A DNA stretch of 40,287 bases from Gemmatimonadetes bacterium 13_1_20CM_4_69_16 (GCA_001919865.1 MNIR01000086.1:17816-58102); one strand, 5' to 3'. Numbered from the stretch's first letter, positions 9,856-17,919 are shown. Numbers and translations: made by a program. The notes: generated from the letters alone by a model not told the origin.

Positions 9856-11211
9856 TCAGTGGACGTCTCCCATCAGGTTGCGGACCGGCTTGATGAGGAG
9901 GGCCATGATCGCGGCCGCGACGAGACACACGGCAGCGACCGCCGCGAACAGGCGCGAGAGCGGCATGGAGCTGAAGAACCCGGCCGTCCAGCCGGCGAGC
10001 AGGTTCCCCAGCCAATTTGAGAGGAAGAACACACCCATCATCAGGCTCACGATTCGGGCCGGTGCCAGTTTCGTCACCGCGCTCAGGCCTACCGGACTGA
10101 GGCAGAGCTCTCCGATCTCCTCGATGATATAGGCGGCCACCAGCCACAAGGGGCTGACCTTGACGCCGGCCCCGCTCTGCGCCATCAACCCGGCCGGAAC
10201 GAGCAGCAGGAAGGCCACGCCCGCACAGAGAAGCCCGATGGCAAACTTCGCGGGACTGGATGGCTCGCGGGGCCCGAGGCGCACCCACAGCCAGGCCAGC
10301 ACCGGGGCCAGGGCGATCACCATGATCGGCTGCACGGACTGGAGCCAGGACGAGGGAATCAGATAGCCCAGGATGTTCAGGTCGGTGTAGCGATCGGCGA
10401 ACAGGTTGAGGGTCGACCCCGCCTGCTCATACGCGCCCCAGAAGAGCGCCGCGAACAGGAAGAACACGAAGACCGCCGCGATGCGGTTCCGTTCCTCGGT
10501 AGTGAAGCCACGCAGGGATTTCCACACGTGCTGCACCTGACCGGTATCGACCGGCGGCCGGCGCGGAGCGGCGAGTCGTGCCAGGGCCGGACTGAGTCGC
10601 TGCCTGCCGACCACATACTGGATGAGGCCAAGGGTCATACCGACTCCGGCTGCAGCGAAGCCGATGTGCCAATCGATTTTCTGCGCGAGCCATCCGGCTA
10701 ACGTGATCCCGAGGAATGCGCCGATGTTGATGCCCATGTAGAACAGGGAAAAACCGGCATCGCGCCGGGCATCGCCTTGCTCGTACAGCGATCCGACCAT
10801 GGCGCTGATGTTCGGCTTGAGTAGGCCCGTCCCCAGCACGATCAGCCCGAGGCCTGCGTAAAAAGTCGGCAGGGCCTTGAGGGCGAGGGTGAAATGTCCG
10901 AGCGCGATGATGACGCCGCCAACGAACACGCTGCGGTATTGCCCGAGGAAGCGGTCCGCGATGAAACCGCCGAGAATCGGGGTGAGCCACACGGAGCTCG
11001 TGTACCACTTGTATATGCTGGCACCGTGCCGGACGTCGAACCCCAACCCTCCGGTGGCAGCCGCGGCTGTGGCGTACAGGATGAGAAACCCCCGCATCCC
11101 GTAGTAGCTGAACCGCTCCCACATCTCCGTGAAGAACAGCGTGGACAGCCCCCGAGGATGCCCGAACCAGCCTGCCTCGGTCGGGACGGGCGCGGCGCTG
11201 GGCGCGGCCAT
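9856..11211 (-). CDS. POT/PTR2 family proton-coupled peptide transporter (MFS)
   Basis: 451 residues. The POT signature FFTEMWERFSYYGMRGFLILY (E-x-x-E-R-F-x-Y-Y-G) lies at residues about 23-43 and contains the proton-coupling ExxER motif. About 12-14 hydrophobic segments follow. FSLFYMGINIGAFLG and ELCLSPVGLSAVTKLAP are further family patterns, the second being the conserved late PTR motif. The ATG at 11211 overlaps the stop of the upstream gene (TGATG). Known members import di- and tripeptides with protons, which complements the ABC peptide importer at 2143-7731 and the dipeptidase at 36839. A longer N-terminal extension is open but would overlap the upstream gene. Confidence 0.93.
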   Translation of the reverse strand: MAAPSAAPVPTEAGWFGHPRGLSTLFFTEMWERFSYYGMRGFLILYATAAAATGGLGFDVRHGASIYKWYTSSVWLTPILGGFIADRFLGQYRSVFVGGVIIALGHFTLALKALPTFYAGLGLIVLGTGLLKPNISAMVGSLYEQGDARRDAGFSLFYMGINIGAFLGITLAGWLAQKIDWHIGFAAAGVGMTLGLIQYVVGRQRLSPALARLAAPRRPPVDTGQVQHVWKSLRGFTTEERNRIAAVFVFFLFAALFWGAYEQAGSTLNLFADRYTDLNILGYLIPSSWLQSVQPIMVIALAPVLAWLWVRLGPREPSSPAKFAIGLLCAGVAFLLLVPAGLMAQSGAGVKVSPLWLVAAYIIEEIGELCLSPVGLSAVTKLAPARIVSLMMGVFFLSNWLGNLLAGWTAGFFSSMPLSRLFAAVAAVCLVAAAIMALLIKPVRNLMGDVH

Positions 11212-11705
11212 CAGTCGAACAGCTCGTTCTGATCGACCGACTCCGGCGCGCGCGGCGCGCGCAGCATCTCGCCCAGCCGCTGCTCCCACCGCTCGACGTC
11301 GAACCGGTGATCCTGCTGGAGGGTGCGGCGCACCGCGGGGGAGAGTTCGTGCAACGCGGCGAGCAGCTCGGTAATCGCTTCGCGCGAGGCCTGCGCCTGG
11401 AAGCCGGCGTCGGTCGCGCCCATGTCTTCGAGGATGCTCTGCTCGGTGCGCGAGGCGATGATCGGCTCCGCGCGCCCTTCCACGAACACGTTGGTCCGGC
11501 GCTTGGGCCCACGATCCTCCTCGATCGGCATCAACCCGAGGATGGTGTCCGAGCGCCAGTACTTGCCGTATCCCAGAAAGACCATCCGGTCGCGCTTGAT
11601 TTCCATGGTGCCTCCGGAGCGTCGTCCGTCGCGCGTCGCGCGGTCACCGTACCAGTCGACCAGGGTTGCGCGGATGCGGGACCAGAAACGCCGCAGCCCG
11701 CTCAT
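11211..11705 (-). CDS. Conserved protein with RemA/DUF370-like segment
   Basis: 164 residues from ATG 11705, chosen because it overlaps the DUF1028 stop as ATGA. An internal ATG at 11606 has a better Shine-Dalgarno (GGAGG, 4 bases away) and would give 131 residues starting MEIKRDRMVFLGYG; both are plausible. The segment FLGYGKYWRSDTILGLMPI, then NVFVEGRAEPIIASRTEQSIL, resembles the small DNA-binding RemA/DUF370 family in order and spacing: an I-G-F/Y-G turn, a P-I step, an arginine, then an x-I-L-S-like end. The C-terminal 70 residues are helical and charged and are not part of that family. The RemA link is my inference and needs a profile search. Confidence 0.6.
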   Translation of the reverse strand: MSGLRRFWSRIRATLVDWYGDRATRDGRRSGGTMEIKRDRMVFLGYGKYWRSDTILGLMPIEEDRGPKRRTNVFVEGRAEPIIASRTEQSILEDMGATDAGFQAQASREAITELLAALHELSPAVRRTLQQDHRFDVERWEQRLGEMLRAPRAPESVDQNELFD

Positions 11706-12694
11706 GGCTTGCGTCGCTTCAGGATGTCTTCCAGCGCCACCCGGTCGATCTTCCCATCCATCCGCACCCGCACGTCGTAGTTCTCCCAGTACATGAAGTT
11801 CGCGAGCGCCTCGAGAAACCTCCGATTGGCAACGCCCTGCGGCGCGGCGAGCCACTTGTCCCGCTGATTCATGGGCTCGCTCAGCAGGATCGGCTCGAGC
11901 TGCTTCACGACGTCCGGGGTGATGGCGACGAGATCCTCCGGGCGGCTCGTAAAGAAATACAGCTGGTGGAGCTGGTACAGCCGCTGAAGCTCGCGAATCG
12001 GATTTGTATCGTCGTACACGCGGATGTCGATGTAGCGGTCGTTCAAGCCGAGGTAGCCGGCGTGGCTGCGCACCACGAGCAGCGCCGCCGATTCCATCCC
12101 CCGCTTGTCTCCGCCCCCCGCCTGCCCCGCCACGAGCGCCGCCAGCAGCCGGTCGGCCAACGAACCAGTGGAGCGCTCGAAGGCCGCCGCCATGTTCTTG
12201 ACCGTCTGGTCAGACACCATGATGTTGGCCTGAGCGGCATACGTGCGGCCGGTGATCAGCTGTCCCTTTCCGCCGACCGCCTGAGCGCCCGCGCCCCCCG
12301 CCCGCCCCCCCGCCCAGTCGAAACACGAATCTCCAGTCCAGCTGGCAGCGTTGCCGCGGCCATCGACCATGCCGACCTGGCGCTGGGACGGCCGCGGGTC
12401 CGCGCGCATCACGATCCGCATCGCTTCGGGTGCCGTCGCGCCCTGCGCCAACAGCTCGAGGCCCTTCTCGCCGTAATCGGTGTTGCCGAGCGACTGGGTC
12501 GCGACCGCCCCGATCCCCGCCTTCGCCCAGGGCACGATCCCCCCGACGTTGGGGAACTTGGACTGCACCGCGACCCCGAGGTCTCCGGTGACGGAGTCGT
12601 ACGCGACGATGCTGTAGGTATGGGCGCGCTTGAGCAGGTCCGGCGGGCGCGTGGGCTGCTGCTGCAACGCGAGAGTCACCAGCACGCAGAGCAC
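11702..12694 (-). CDS. DUF1028 family protein (Ntn-hydrolase fold)
   Basis: 330 residues from GTG 12694, with AAGGA about 7 bases upstream inside the end of the previous gene. A short hydrophobic start (VLCVLVTLAL) suggests export. After it comes the DUF1028 core: TYSIVAYDSVTGDLGVAVQSKFPNVG, then IVPWAKAGIGAVATQSLGNTDYGEKGLELL, and NIMVSDQTVKNMAAAFE. The family has an Ntn-hydrolase-like fold, and a role in amino-acid or peptide-related hydrolysis has been proposed; the true substrate is unknown. A glycine/alanine-rich insert (WAGGRAGGAGAQAVGGKG), encoded by an extreme G-rich stretch (complement of 12286-12315), interrupts the core. The C terminus, about 90 residues, looks like a separate peptidoglycan-binding-like or helical tail. 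Confidence 0.85.
   Translation of the reverse strand: MLCVLVTLALQQQPTRPPDLLKRAHTYSIVAYDSVTGDLGVAVQSKFPNVGGIVPWAKAGIGAVATQSLGNTDYGEKGLELLAQGATAPEAMRIVMRADPRPSQRQVGMVDGRGNAASWTGDSCFDWAGGRAGGAGAQAVGGKGQLITGRTYAAQANIMVSDQTVKNMAAAFERSTGSLADRLLAALVAGQAGGGDKRGMESAALLVVRSHAGYLGLNDRYIDIRVYDDTNPIRELQRLYQLHQLYFFTSRPEDLVAITPDVVKQLEPILLSEPMNQRDKWLAAPQGVANRRFLEALANFMYWENYDVRVRMDGKIDRVALEDILKRRKP
12286..12315 (-). repeat. G-run cluster in coding strand, quadruplex-type motif
   Basis: On the minus (coding) strand this segment reads as four G-runs of 3, 7, 3 and 6 bases separated by single C bases. That fits the G3-or-longer, short-loop pattern for a quadruplex in the mRNA or the non-template strand. It encodes the glycine/alanine-rich insert of the DUF1028 protein. 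Confidence 0.5.
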
Positions 12695-12697
12695 GTT

Positions 12698-13267
12698 CTA
12701 GTCCTTCTTCATCTTCTTCTTGAGGTCCTTGAGCTGCCGGTCGGCGGCGGCCTCGCGCGCCGCGCGGTCCATGGCGGACTTGAGCAGCTCGTCCTTGAGA
12801 TCCGTCCCGGGCCGCGCGCCGCCCGCCTCCTGCAGGTCGCGCCAGGCTCGCTCGGCCGAGCGCTCGGCTTCCGTGAGCGGCCGGTCGCGCTCGGCGCGGG
12901 CGAGCTGAGCCTGCATGTCGCCGAGCTCGCGCTCGTACAGCGCCAGCTCGTCGCGCAGCGCCGCCAGCTTGCGCTCCAGCACCCCCACGCGCTCGCGATG
13001 CTTCGCCGCGAAGCGGTGCGCGACCTCGACCGTCTCGTGGTCCTGGATCTCCCCCGCGAGCCGGCCGCGCCGCTCAGCGTCGGCGAGCCGCTGGCGCTCG
13101 ACGGCGAGCTCGCCCTCGGTACGGGACACCGCCTGGCGGGTCTCCTGCACGGACAGCTTCGCCTCCACGACCGCCTCGCGCATCTGCCGCGCCAGGTCGC
13201 GCAGATTCCCCGGCGGCGTCGCCGCATCGAGGGCGGCGCGCAGGGCGTCCCGCAGGCGCTCGAACAC
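12698..13267 (-). CDS. Coiled-coil protein, possibly PspA/IM30-like
   Basis: 189 residues from GTG 13267, just downstream of the FmdB-type gene stop; longer frames upstream would overlap that gene. The protein is almost wholly alpha-helical with heptad-like leucine/alanine spacing and many charged residues. The N terminus VFERLRDALRAALDAATPPG, then LARQMREAVVEAKLSVQETR, follows the PspA/IM30 pattern (F-x-R, a segment ending in P, then M-R/E-E and repeated A-R helices). This suggests a membrane-stress or membrane-remodelling protein. It ends in a lysine-rich tail (LKDLKKKMKKD). The assignment is tentative, since long coiled coils resemble each other. It sits between the zinc ribbon and DUF1028 genes in one run. 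Confidence 0.6.
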   Translation of the reverse strand: MFERLRDALRAALDAATPPGNLRDLARQMREAVVEAKLSVQETRQAVSRTEGELAVERQRLADAERRGRLAGEIQDHETVEVAHRFAAKHRERVGVLERKLAALRDELALYERELGDMQAQLARAERDRPLTEAERSAERAWRDLQEAGGARPGTDLKDELLKSAMDRAAREAAADRQLKDLKKKMKKD

Positions 13268-13278
13268 AGGGCGGGGAG

Positions 13279-13443
13279 CTAGCTTTTCCGGACCGTCTTG
13301 GCGAAGAACGGCGAGTACACCTGCTCCACCGCGCGCGACTTGCAGTGAGGACAGGCGGGCCGCTTGCGTCCGTGCTCCTCGATCCCCTGTTGCTGGCTGA
13401 AGCGCCGCCGGCACTTGGTGCAGCGGTATTCGTAGATCGGCAT
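13279..13443 (-). CDS. FmdB-type small zinc-ribbon protein
   Basis: 54 residues from ATG 13443, the start that gives the usual MPIYEYRCTKC opening; the frame is open 27 bases further up but lacks family support. Two cysteine pairs (CTKC near residue 8-11, CPHC near 31-34) form a putative zinc ribbon with the family spacing, followed by the common ending (VEQVYSPFFAKT). The FmdB family is a widespread small zinc-ribbon group with suggested regulatory roles, not proven here. A well-formed promoter lies immediately upstream (complement of 13453-13481), putting the transcript start only a few bases from the ATG. Confidence 0.85.
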   Translation of the reverse strand: MPIYEYRCTKCRRRFSQQQGIEEHGRKRPACPHCKSRAVEQVYSPFFAKTVRKS

Positions 13444-13452
13444 GGCGGCATG

Positions 13453-13481
13453 AACGTATTCCGCGCCCAAACGGGGGTCAA
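13453..13481 (-). promoter_or_regulatory. Sigma-70-type promoter for the FmdB-type gene run
   Basis: Read on the minus strand: TTGACC (complement of 13476-13481), a 17-base spacer, then TACGTT (complement of 13453-13458). The ATG at 13443 follows 9 bases later, so the predicted transcript has almost no leader and no Shine-Dalgarno. This is the best-formed promoter I see in the window. Confidence 0.6.
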
Positions 13482-13482
13482 G

Positions 13483-13510
13483 TTGACGGAACGCGGCGCG
13501 ATCTCAGATT
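13483..13510 (+). promoter_or_regulatory. Divergent promoter for the lipoprotein/TonB receptor run
   Basis: TTGACG (13483-13488), a 16-base spacer and CAGATT (13505-13510), with ATG 13520 only 9 bases on. The -35 abuts the -35 of the opposite promoter: together they form the near-perfect inverted repeat GTCAA-G-TTGAC. One bound factor could block or co-activate both directions. Confidence 0.5.
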
Positions 13511-13519
13511 GATGACGCT

Positions 13520-14038
13520 ATGAGCCTGCGCGTCTGCGGCGCCGCTGCGGTGGTCGTCGCGGCCACTCTGGCCTGCAACAAGGGCCTCGAGCCCGCGCTG
13601 GCGCCGACGAGCTGCCCCCAAGGGTTCGTGGGCGTGTGCGGGACCGTGAGCTTCGTGGGCCCGCTCCCGGACAGCACCGCCAAGGTGTTTATCGTGGCAT
13701 TCGACACATTCCCCAAGAGCCAGAACGATCTGTTCAAGTTCAAGCCGCAGCCCACCCCGCCGAATCTGCCCCTGGGCGGCGCTCCTTTCTTTTATACTCT
13801 CCCGGTCCCCGCAGGCCGGTATGAATGGGTGCTCGCGGTGTGGCAGAAGCAGGGGACGCTTACCCCGACCAACGCGGACACGCTGTTGCGGGAGACGGGG
13901 TTCTACCGCGACAAGGCGGATCCCACCAAACCCGGTGTCGTCGTCGTGCCCGGCGGTACCAGTCGGGACTCGATCGATTTCGTGGTGGACTTCGGGAACA
14001 TGCACCGCGTCTGCTACTACTTCCCCCCATGTCCGTGA
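13520..14038 (+). CDS. Probable exported lipoprotein, function unknown
   Basis: 172 residues. The N terminus is a signal sequence ending in ATLACNKG, a plausible though not ideal lipobox, so the protein is probably anchored to a membrane. The rest is beta-rich and proline/glycine-rich: GVCGTVSFVGPLPDST, FIVAFDTFPK, LPVPAGRYEWVLAVWQKQG. This resembles a carboxypeptidase-regulatory-like or transthyretin-like sandwich, but I do not recognise a family. Four or five cysteines outside the signal (SCPQGFVGVCG and the C-terminal CYYFPPCP) could form disulfides. It overlaps the TonB-dependent receptor start by 10 bases, which suggests they are made together, possibly with the lipoprotein as accessory to the receptor. 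Confidence 0.7.
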   Translation: MSLRVCGAAAVVVAATLACNKGLEPALAPTSCPQGFVGVCGTVSFVGPLPDSTAKVFIVAFDTFPKSQNDLFKFKPQPTPPNLPLGGAPFFYTLPVPAGRYEWVLAVWQKQGTLTPTNADTLLRETGFYRDKADPTKPGVVVVPGGTSRDSIDFVVDFGNMHRVCYYFPPCP

Positions 14039-16227
14039 GGCTTGCGGCCGCGGCGGCCCTGTTTCTCCTCCCCTGGGGGCGGGGGCTCGGCCAGCAGACC
14101 GGCGTGGTGCACGGCACCGTCCACGATTCCTTGGGCAGACCCATTGCGGGTGCCCAGGTGACGATCCTCGGTACGCCACTCGGCGTCGTAACGGCGCGCG
14201 ACGGCCGTTACACTCTCGGCGCCGTTCCCCCTCGCGAAGTCGTCCTGAGCGCGAGGGCTCCCCTGTACCGCTCGTCACTCGACACGGTGCGGCTCGGGCC
14301 GGGCGACTCGGTGCAAGTCGACTTCGTCCTGCACTCGAACCCGTCTGCCATCATCGAGTACATCGACACCTTGTCGCCCGTCGTCGTCACGGCAGCCAAG
14401 CGCTCGCAGCTGCTCGCCCAGGCCGTGACCAGTGTCGTCCTCGTTTCTCCATCCGACATCGCCCGGCGCGCCGTGAATACCGTGGACGAAGCTTTGGACA
14501 AGGCTCCGGGCGTGCAGTTCCTCTACGGGCAAGTGAACATCCGGGGCTCGACAGGCTACGTGCAGGGCCTCGGCTCCCGCGTGCTCCTGCTGGTGGATGG
14601 CGTGCCCGCGAACCAGGGCGATCGCGGGGGGATCAACTGGGACCTGGTGCCGCTGGACGAGGTGCAACGCGTGGAGATCGTGAAGGGGGCCGGCTCCTCG
14701 CTGTACGGGTCGGCAGCGTTGGGGGGCGTCGTGAACCTGCTCACGCGCGACATCGAGCCCGGCTTTCATGCGCGCCTGCGCGCGACCGGCGCGAGCTACG
14801 CCAACCCGCCCCATGATGTCTGGAGGTTTCGCGACTACACCGGCGGCGAGGAGTCGCTCGGTGCGACGGGCTCCTACGGCGGCGAGCTGGTGCGGGCGAG
14901 CATCACGGGCGGGGGCTGGCACTCGGACGGTTACCGCGAGCAGGATCGGCGTAATCACTGGCAGACGGCCGCGAAGCTCGATTGGCGGCCGGCGAGCGCG
15001 ACTCGCGTCGCGGCGTCCGGATCGTGGGCCAGCGATCAGTACGAGACGCCGCTCATCTGGTGCACCCGCGGCGGCTGCGACGATCGGGGCCAAGCGTACC
15101 AGCCGTTCATGATCGACACCTCGGGCCGCGGCTCGTTCACCCGATCGGACAAGGGGTACCTCACCGCGACGGTCGAACGCACACCATCGGAGCGACTGTC
15201 GTGGCTGGCCCGCGGCTCCTGGCTGCGCACCCATTTCATCGACTACCAACCCGCGAACAACGACGCGGGCGTGGCGAATCGCGTCGGCGCCGAGCTGCGC
15301 GCCCTGGTGCGCCCGGCGGAGGATCGCGTGGTGACGGTGGGCGCCGAGGCAGCCCGGTCGGACGTCATGAGCGACATCTTCGGCGATCACTCGCAGAACG
15401 AGCTGGCCGCGTACGGTGAGAGCGAGCAGCGGTTCGGCCGGGCACGGATCACGGCGGGTGCCCGGATCGACTACCTCGCTGTGGACGGGGGTGGACTCTC
15501 GGCGGTCGTGAGTCCGCGACTGGGAGCGCTGCTGGAGACCCACCACGGCGCGTGGCGCGTCTCCGCGGGGCGCGGGTTCCGCGCACCGTCACTGGCCGAG
15601 CGGTTCGTATCGACCAGCGTGAGCGGGCTGGTGGTGATCCCGAACCCCAACCTCGTGCCTGAAACCGCTTGGTCGTTCGAGCTCGGCAACACCGCTCACA
15701 TCGCGCCGTCCATCTCCTCCGACGCCGCGCTCTTCTGGACCCAAGCGTACGATCTGATCGAGCCGAACGTGAACCTGAGCACCGGGCAAATCCAATTCAG
15801 GAACGTCTCACGCGCCCGGCTCGTGGGGCTCGATCTCGCCCTCACCGCGCGCCCCCTCACCCCGCGACTCACCACGTCGCTCGCGTACACCTTCCTCTAC
15901 GCCCGCCAGCTCGCACACGACGCGCTGCCCGAGCAGCCGCTCGCGTTCCGCCCGAAGCACCTCGTGACCCTGGCAACGGACTACCAGTGGGGCGCCGTCT
16001 CCGTGGGCGGCGATTTCCGCTACACCAGCCGCTTCGAGCGCGTCGAGCTCTACCCGAACGACGACCGCGTGGCGGGGAAGGTCCTCGACCTACGCGCCGG
16101 AGTCGAACGCGGACCGCTGTCGCTGCGCTGCCAACTCAGCAACGCGCTCAACTACATCTACAACCAGGTGCCCCGGACGCTCGCTCCGGTGCGGACGCTG
16201 TCGGTCACTCTGACCTGGACCTATTAG
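14029..16227 (+). CDS. TonB-dependent outer-membrane receptor with N-terminal carboxypeptidase-regulatory-like domain
   Basis: Outer-membrane active transporter, 732 residues. The ATG at 14029 begins a signal peptide (AAAAALFLLPWGRGLGQQ). It is followed by a CarboxypepD_reg-like domain (VVHGTVHDSLGRPIAGAQV, about residues 25-105) and a plug domain with NIRGSTGYVQGLGSRVLLLVDGVP and VEIVKGAGSSLYGSAALGGVVN (about 120-240). The remaining 490 residues are a beta-barrel that ends in an aromatic C terminus (SVTLTWTY), as expected for barrel insertion. The plug looks closest to the CirA/BtuB type, but the substrate cannot be read from sequence. The upstream lipoprotein and two small exported proteins downstream may form an uptake locus with it. 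Confidence 0.93.
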   Translation: MSVRLAAAAALFLLPWGRGLGQQTGVVHGTVHDSLGRPIAGAQVTILGTPLGVVTARDGRYTLGAVPPREVVLSARAPLYRSSLDTVRLGPGDSVQVDFVLHSNPSAIIEYIDTLSPVVVTAAKRSQLLAQAVTSVVLVSPSDIARRAVNTVDEALDKAPGVQFLYGQVNIRGSTGYVQGLGSRVLLLVDGVPANQGDRGGINWDLVPLDEVQRVEIVKGAGSSLYGSAALGGVVNLLTRDIEPGFHARLRATGASYANPPHDVWRFRDYTGGEESLGATGSYGGELVRASITGGGWHSDGYREQDRRNHWQTAAKLDWRPASATRVAASGSWASDQYETPLIWCTRGGCDDRGQAYQPFMIDTSGRGSFTRSDKGYLTATVERTPSERLSWLARGSWLRTHFIDYQPANNDAGVANRVGAELRALVRPAEDRVVTVGAEAARSDVMSDIFGDHSQNELAAYGESEQRFGRARITAGARIDYLAVDGGGLSAVVSPRLGALLETHHGAWRVSAGRGFRAPSLAERFVSTSVSGLVVIPNPNLVPETAWSFELGNTAHIAPSISSDAALFWTQAYDLIEPNVNLSTGQIQFRNVSRARLVGLDLALTARPLTPRLTTSLAYTFLYARQLAHDALPEQPLAFRPKHLVTLATDYQWGAVSVGGDFRYTSRFERVELYPNDDRVAGKVLDLRAGVERGPLSLRCQLSNALNYIYNQVPRTLAPVRTLSVTLTWTY

Positions 16228-16237
16228 ATTGGGTACG

Positions 16238-16681
16238 ATGCTTCCCTACGTCCTGACGCTGCTGCTCTCCGGTCTGCAGACGGCCTCGGTGGATGGAACG
16301 TGGGAGCTGACGCGCATCTTCCGCGCCGGCCCCGCGCCGGCGACGCGCACCGTGCCGATCGACTCGACCGTGTACCTGCGCCTCACGCTCAGGACGATGC
16401 CAGGGGACTGGATCGACGGCCGGCTGTACCGCCGCTACTTCGGCAAGGAGGAGCGCACCAAGATCGAGGCGGGGCCGCTGCGCGGCACGGGACGCTACAT
16501 CATCGGCGCGGACCTGGAGCGTCCCGCCTCGATGAAAGCCCGCACCGCCGCCTGGCTGATCGGCGACACGCTACGGCTCGGCACGCCCTTTGTGCCGGAC
16601 GCGGACAGCCTCGAGCTCAAGCGCGTGCGTGCGGAGCAGCCGTACCCCACCACGGTCATCGAAGTGGTGACCACCCGCTGA
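16238..16681 (+). CDS. Small exported protein, function unknown
   Basis: 147 residues from ATG 16238; a TTG three codons earlier is also open. The N terminus MLPYVLTLLLSGLQTASVDG looks like a cleavable signal. The mature part begins with DGTWELTRIFRAG, which recalls lipocalin-like or small beta-barrel secreted proteins, and has WIDGRLYRRYFGKEERTKIEAGP in the middle. No family is recognised. It starts 10 bases after the TonB receptor stop, and TAGATT at 16225-16230 could be a -10 element close to the ATG. It overlaps the next gene by one base (TGATG). Confidence 0.65.
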   Translation: MLPYVLTLLLSGLQTASVDGTWELTRIFRAGPAPATRTVPIDSTVYLRLTLRTMPGDWIDGRLYRRYFGKEERTKIEAGPLRGTGRYIIGADLERPASMKARTAAWLIGDTLRLGTPFVPDADSLELKRVRAEQPYPTTVIEVVTTR

Positions 16682-17220
16682 TGCCCGAGCGCGTGACACG
16701 CTTCTCTGTGATGGTGTCTCGCGTCACGCTGTTCTGCTTGACGCCGCTCGCGGTTTGCTGTGGCGGCGAGCGATCGCCGTCTCCCACGTGCGGCCTGGCG
16801 CTGCTCGTGGGCCCCCGGCTGATCCAGCAGCAGCTCACCATCTTGCCCTTCGTCCTCACGGATGCCCCGCGCGGCCTATCCGCCTCCCTCCCCGCCCTGG
16901 TGGCGGGCACGTCCCAGCAGGGTGACGTCTCGGTCAGCTACGGCGGGCAACGACTCGTGCTGGCGTATCATGGCCCGAGCTTCCCGGCGGTCCCGACCGA
17001 CTCGAGTGTGTACGCGGTCCTGGTCGTGGACGACTCGACCCAGCGCGCCCAGGGCGTGCTCATCTACGAATCGCAACGGCCGCCGCCCGGCTTCCCGCAG
17101 CTCGGCACCGTGAGCGGCGGCGACAAGACCATCCCGCTCTACGGGGTCCGCGTGGATTGGCCCAGCGTCAACAACCCGCGGTGCCCGTTGCTCGGCGCCC
17201 CCGCGCCGGCGCCCCGATGA
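16681..17220 (+). CDS. Exported cysteine-containing protein, function unknown
   Basis: 179 residues from ATG 16681. A hydrophobic N-terminal segment ends in TPLAVCCGGE, which resembles a lipoprotein signal but has valine before the first cysteine, so lipidation is uncertain. The remainder is beta-rich (VSYGGQRLVLAYHGPSF, SVYAVLVVDDSTQ, GVLIYESQRPPPGFP) without a motif I know. The gene lies between another exported protein and the C26 peptidase and overlaps the latter by ATGA, so it is part of the receptor operon. Any link to substrate binding outside the cytoplasm is guesswork from position. Confidence 0.65.
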   Translation: MPERVTRFSVMVSRVTLFCLTPLAVCCGGERSPSPTCGLALLVGPRLIQQQLTILPFVLTDAPRGLSASLPALVAGTSQQGDVSVSYGGQRLVLAYHGPSFPAVPTDSSVYAVLVVDDSTQRAQGVLIYESQRPPPGFPQLGTVSGGDKTIPLYGVRVDWPSVNNPRCPLLGAPAPAPR

Positions 17221-17918
17221 CGCGCGTCGTCGCGGTCACGGCCCCGCTCCGCACCGACGCCGGCCGCGAGCGGGTCGCCTTGAACAGCGCGTACGTACGC
17301 GCGCTGGCGCGCGCCAGGCTCGTGCCTCTGATCGTGCCCCCGATCCTCGACCCCGAGGAGGCATGCGCCGCGCTCGATCGGGTTCACGGCCTCGTGCTGA
17401 CCGGAGGGGAAGACGTGAGCCCCGCGCGCTACGGCGCCCGGCCGCACCCGAAGCTCGGCGAGACCGATGGCGCGCGGGACGCGGTGGAGCTCGGTTTGAT
17501 CGCAGCCGCACGCGCCCGCCGCCTCCCGATCCTCGCGATCTGCCGCGGCATCCAGATCCTGAACGTCGCACTGGGAGGGACCCTGTACCAGGACCTGTCC
17601 AGTGAACGGCGCGGCGCCATCGATCACGCCGATACGCGGTCCCGTCACGCCGTGCGGGTCGAGCCTGGCTCGCTGCTGCATCGCACGCTCGCGACTCTCG
17701 AGGCGAGCGTAAACAGCCGCCACCACCAGGCGATCCGCGATCTCGCGCCGTCGCTCGTCGCCACCGCCTGGGCCCCCGATGGCGTGATCGAAGCCGCCGA
17801 GCCGCGGGACGGCGAGCCATGGACGCTGGCGGTGCAGTGGCACCCCGAGGACGATGTCGAGGGCGCGCTGTTTCGCGGTTTTGCGGAGGCGGTGCGGCTC
17901 CCCGAGGGCGTCGTCTAG
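17217..17918 (+). CDS. Gamma-glutamyl-gamma-aminobutyrate hydrolase family peptidase (C26, class I GATase-like)
   Basis: 233 residues, ATG in an ATGA overlap with the previous gene. Peptidase family C26 / PuuD-like enzymes hydrolyse gamma-glutamyl bonds. The catalytic triad is visible: nucleophile Cys109 in LAICRGIQILNVALGG, and His209 with Glu211 in VQWHPE. Other family signs are VLTGGEDVSPARYG near residue 61-74 and GGTLYQDL after the nucleophile. There is no signal, so it acts in the cytoplasm. The exact substrate (gamma-glutamyl-GABA, other gamma-glutamyl amides or peptides) cannot be fixed. In this setting, after a TonB receptor and exported proteins, it may process an imported gamma-glutamyl compound. 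Confidence 0.9.
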   Translation: MTRVVAVTAPLRTDAGRERVALNSAYVRALARARLVPLIVPPILDPEEACAALDRVHGLVLTGGEDVSPARYGARPHPKLGETDGARDAVELGLIAAARARRLPILAICRGIQILNVALGGTLYQDLSSERRGAIDHADTRSRHAVRVEPGSLLHRTLATLEASVNSRHHQAIRDLAPSLVATAWAPDGVIEAAEPRDGEPWTLAVQWHPEDDVEGALFRGFAEAVRLPEGVV

Positions 17919-17919
17919 G

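Noticed and set aside
11666-13282. Plus-strand open frame over DUF1028 and the coiled-coil gene
   Set aside because: It is the mirror of two convincing minus-strand proteins and shows no domain of its own.
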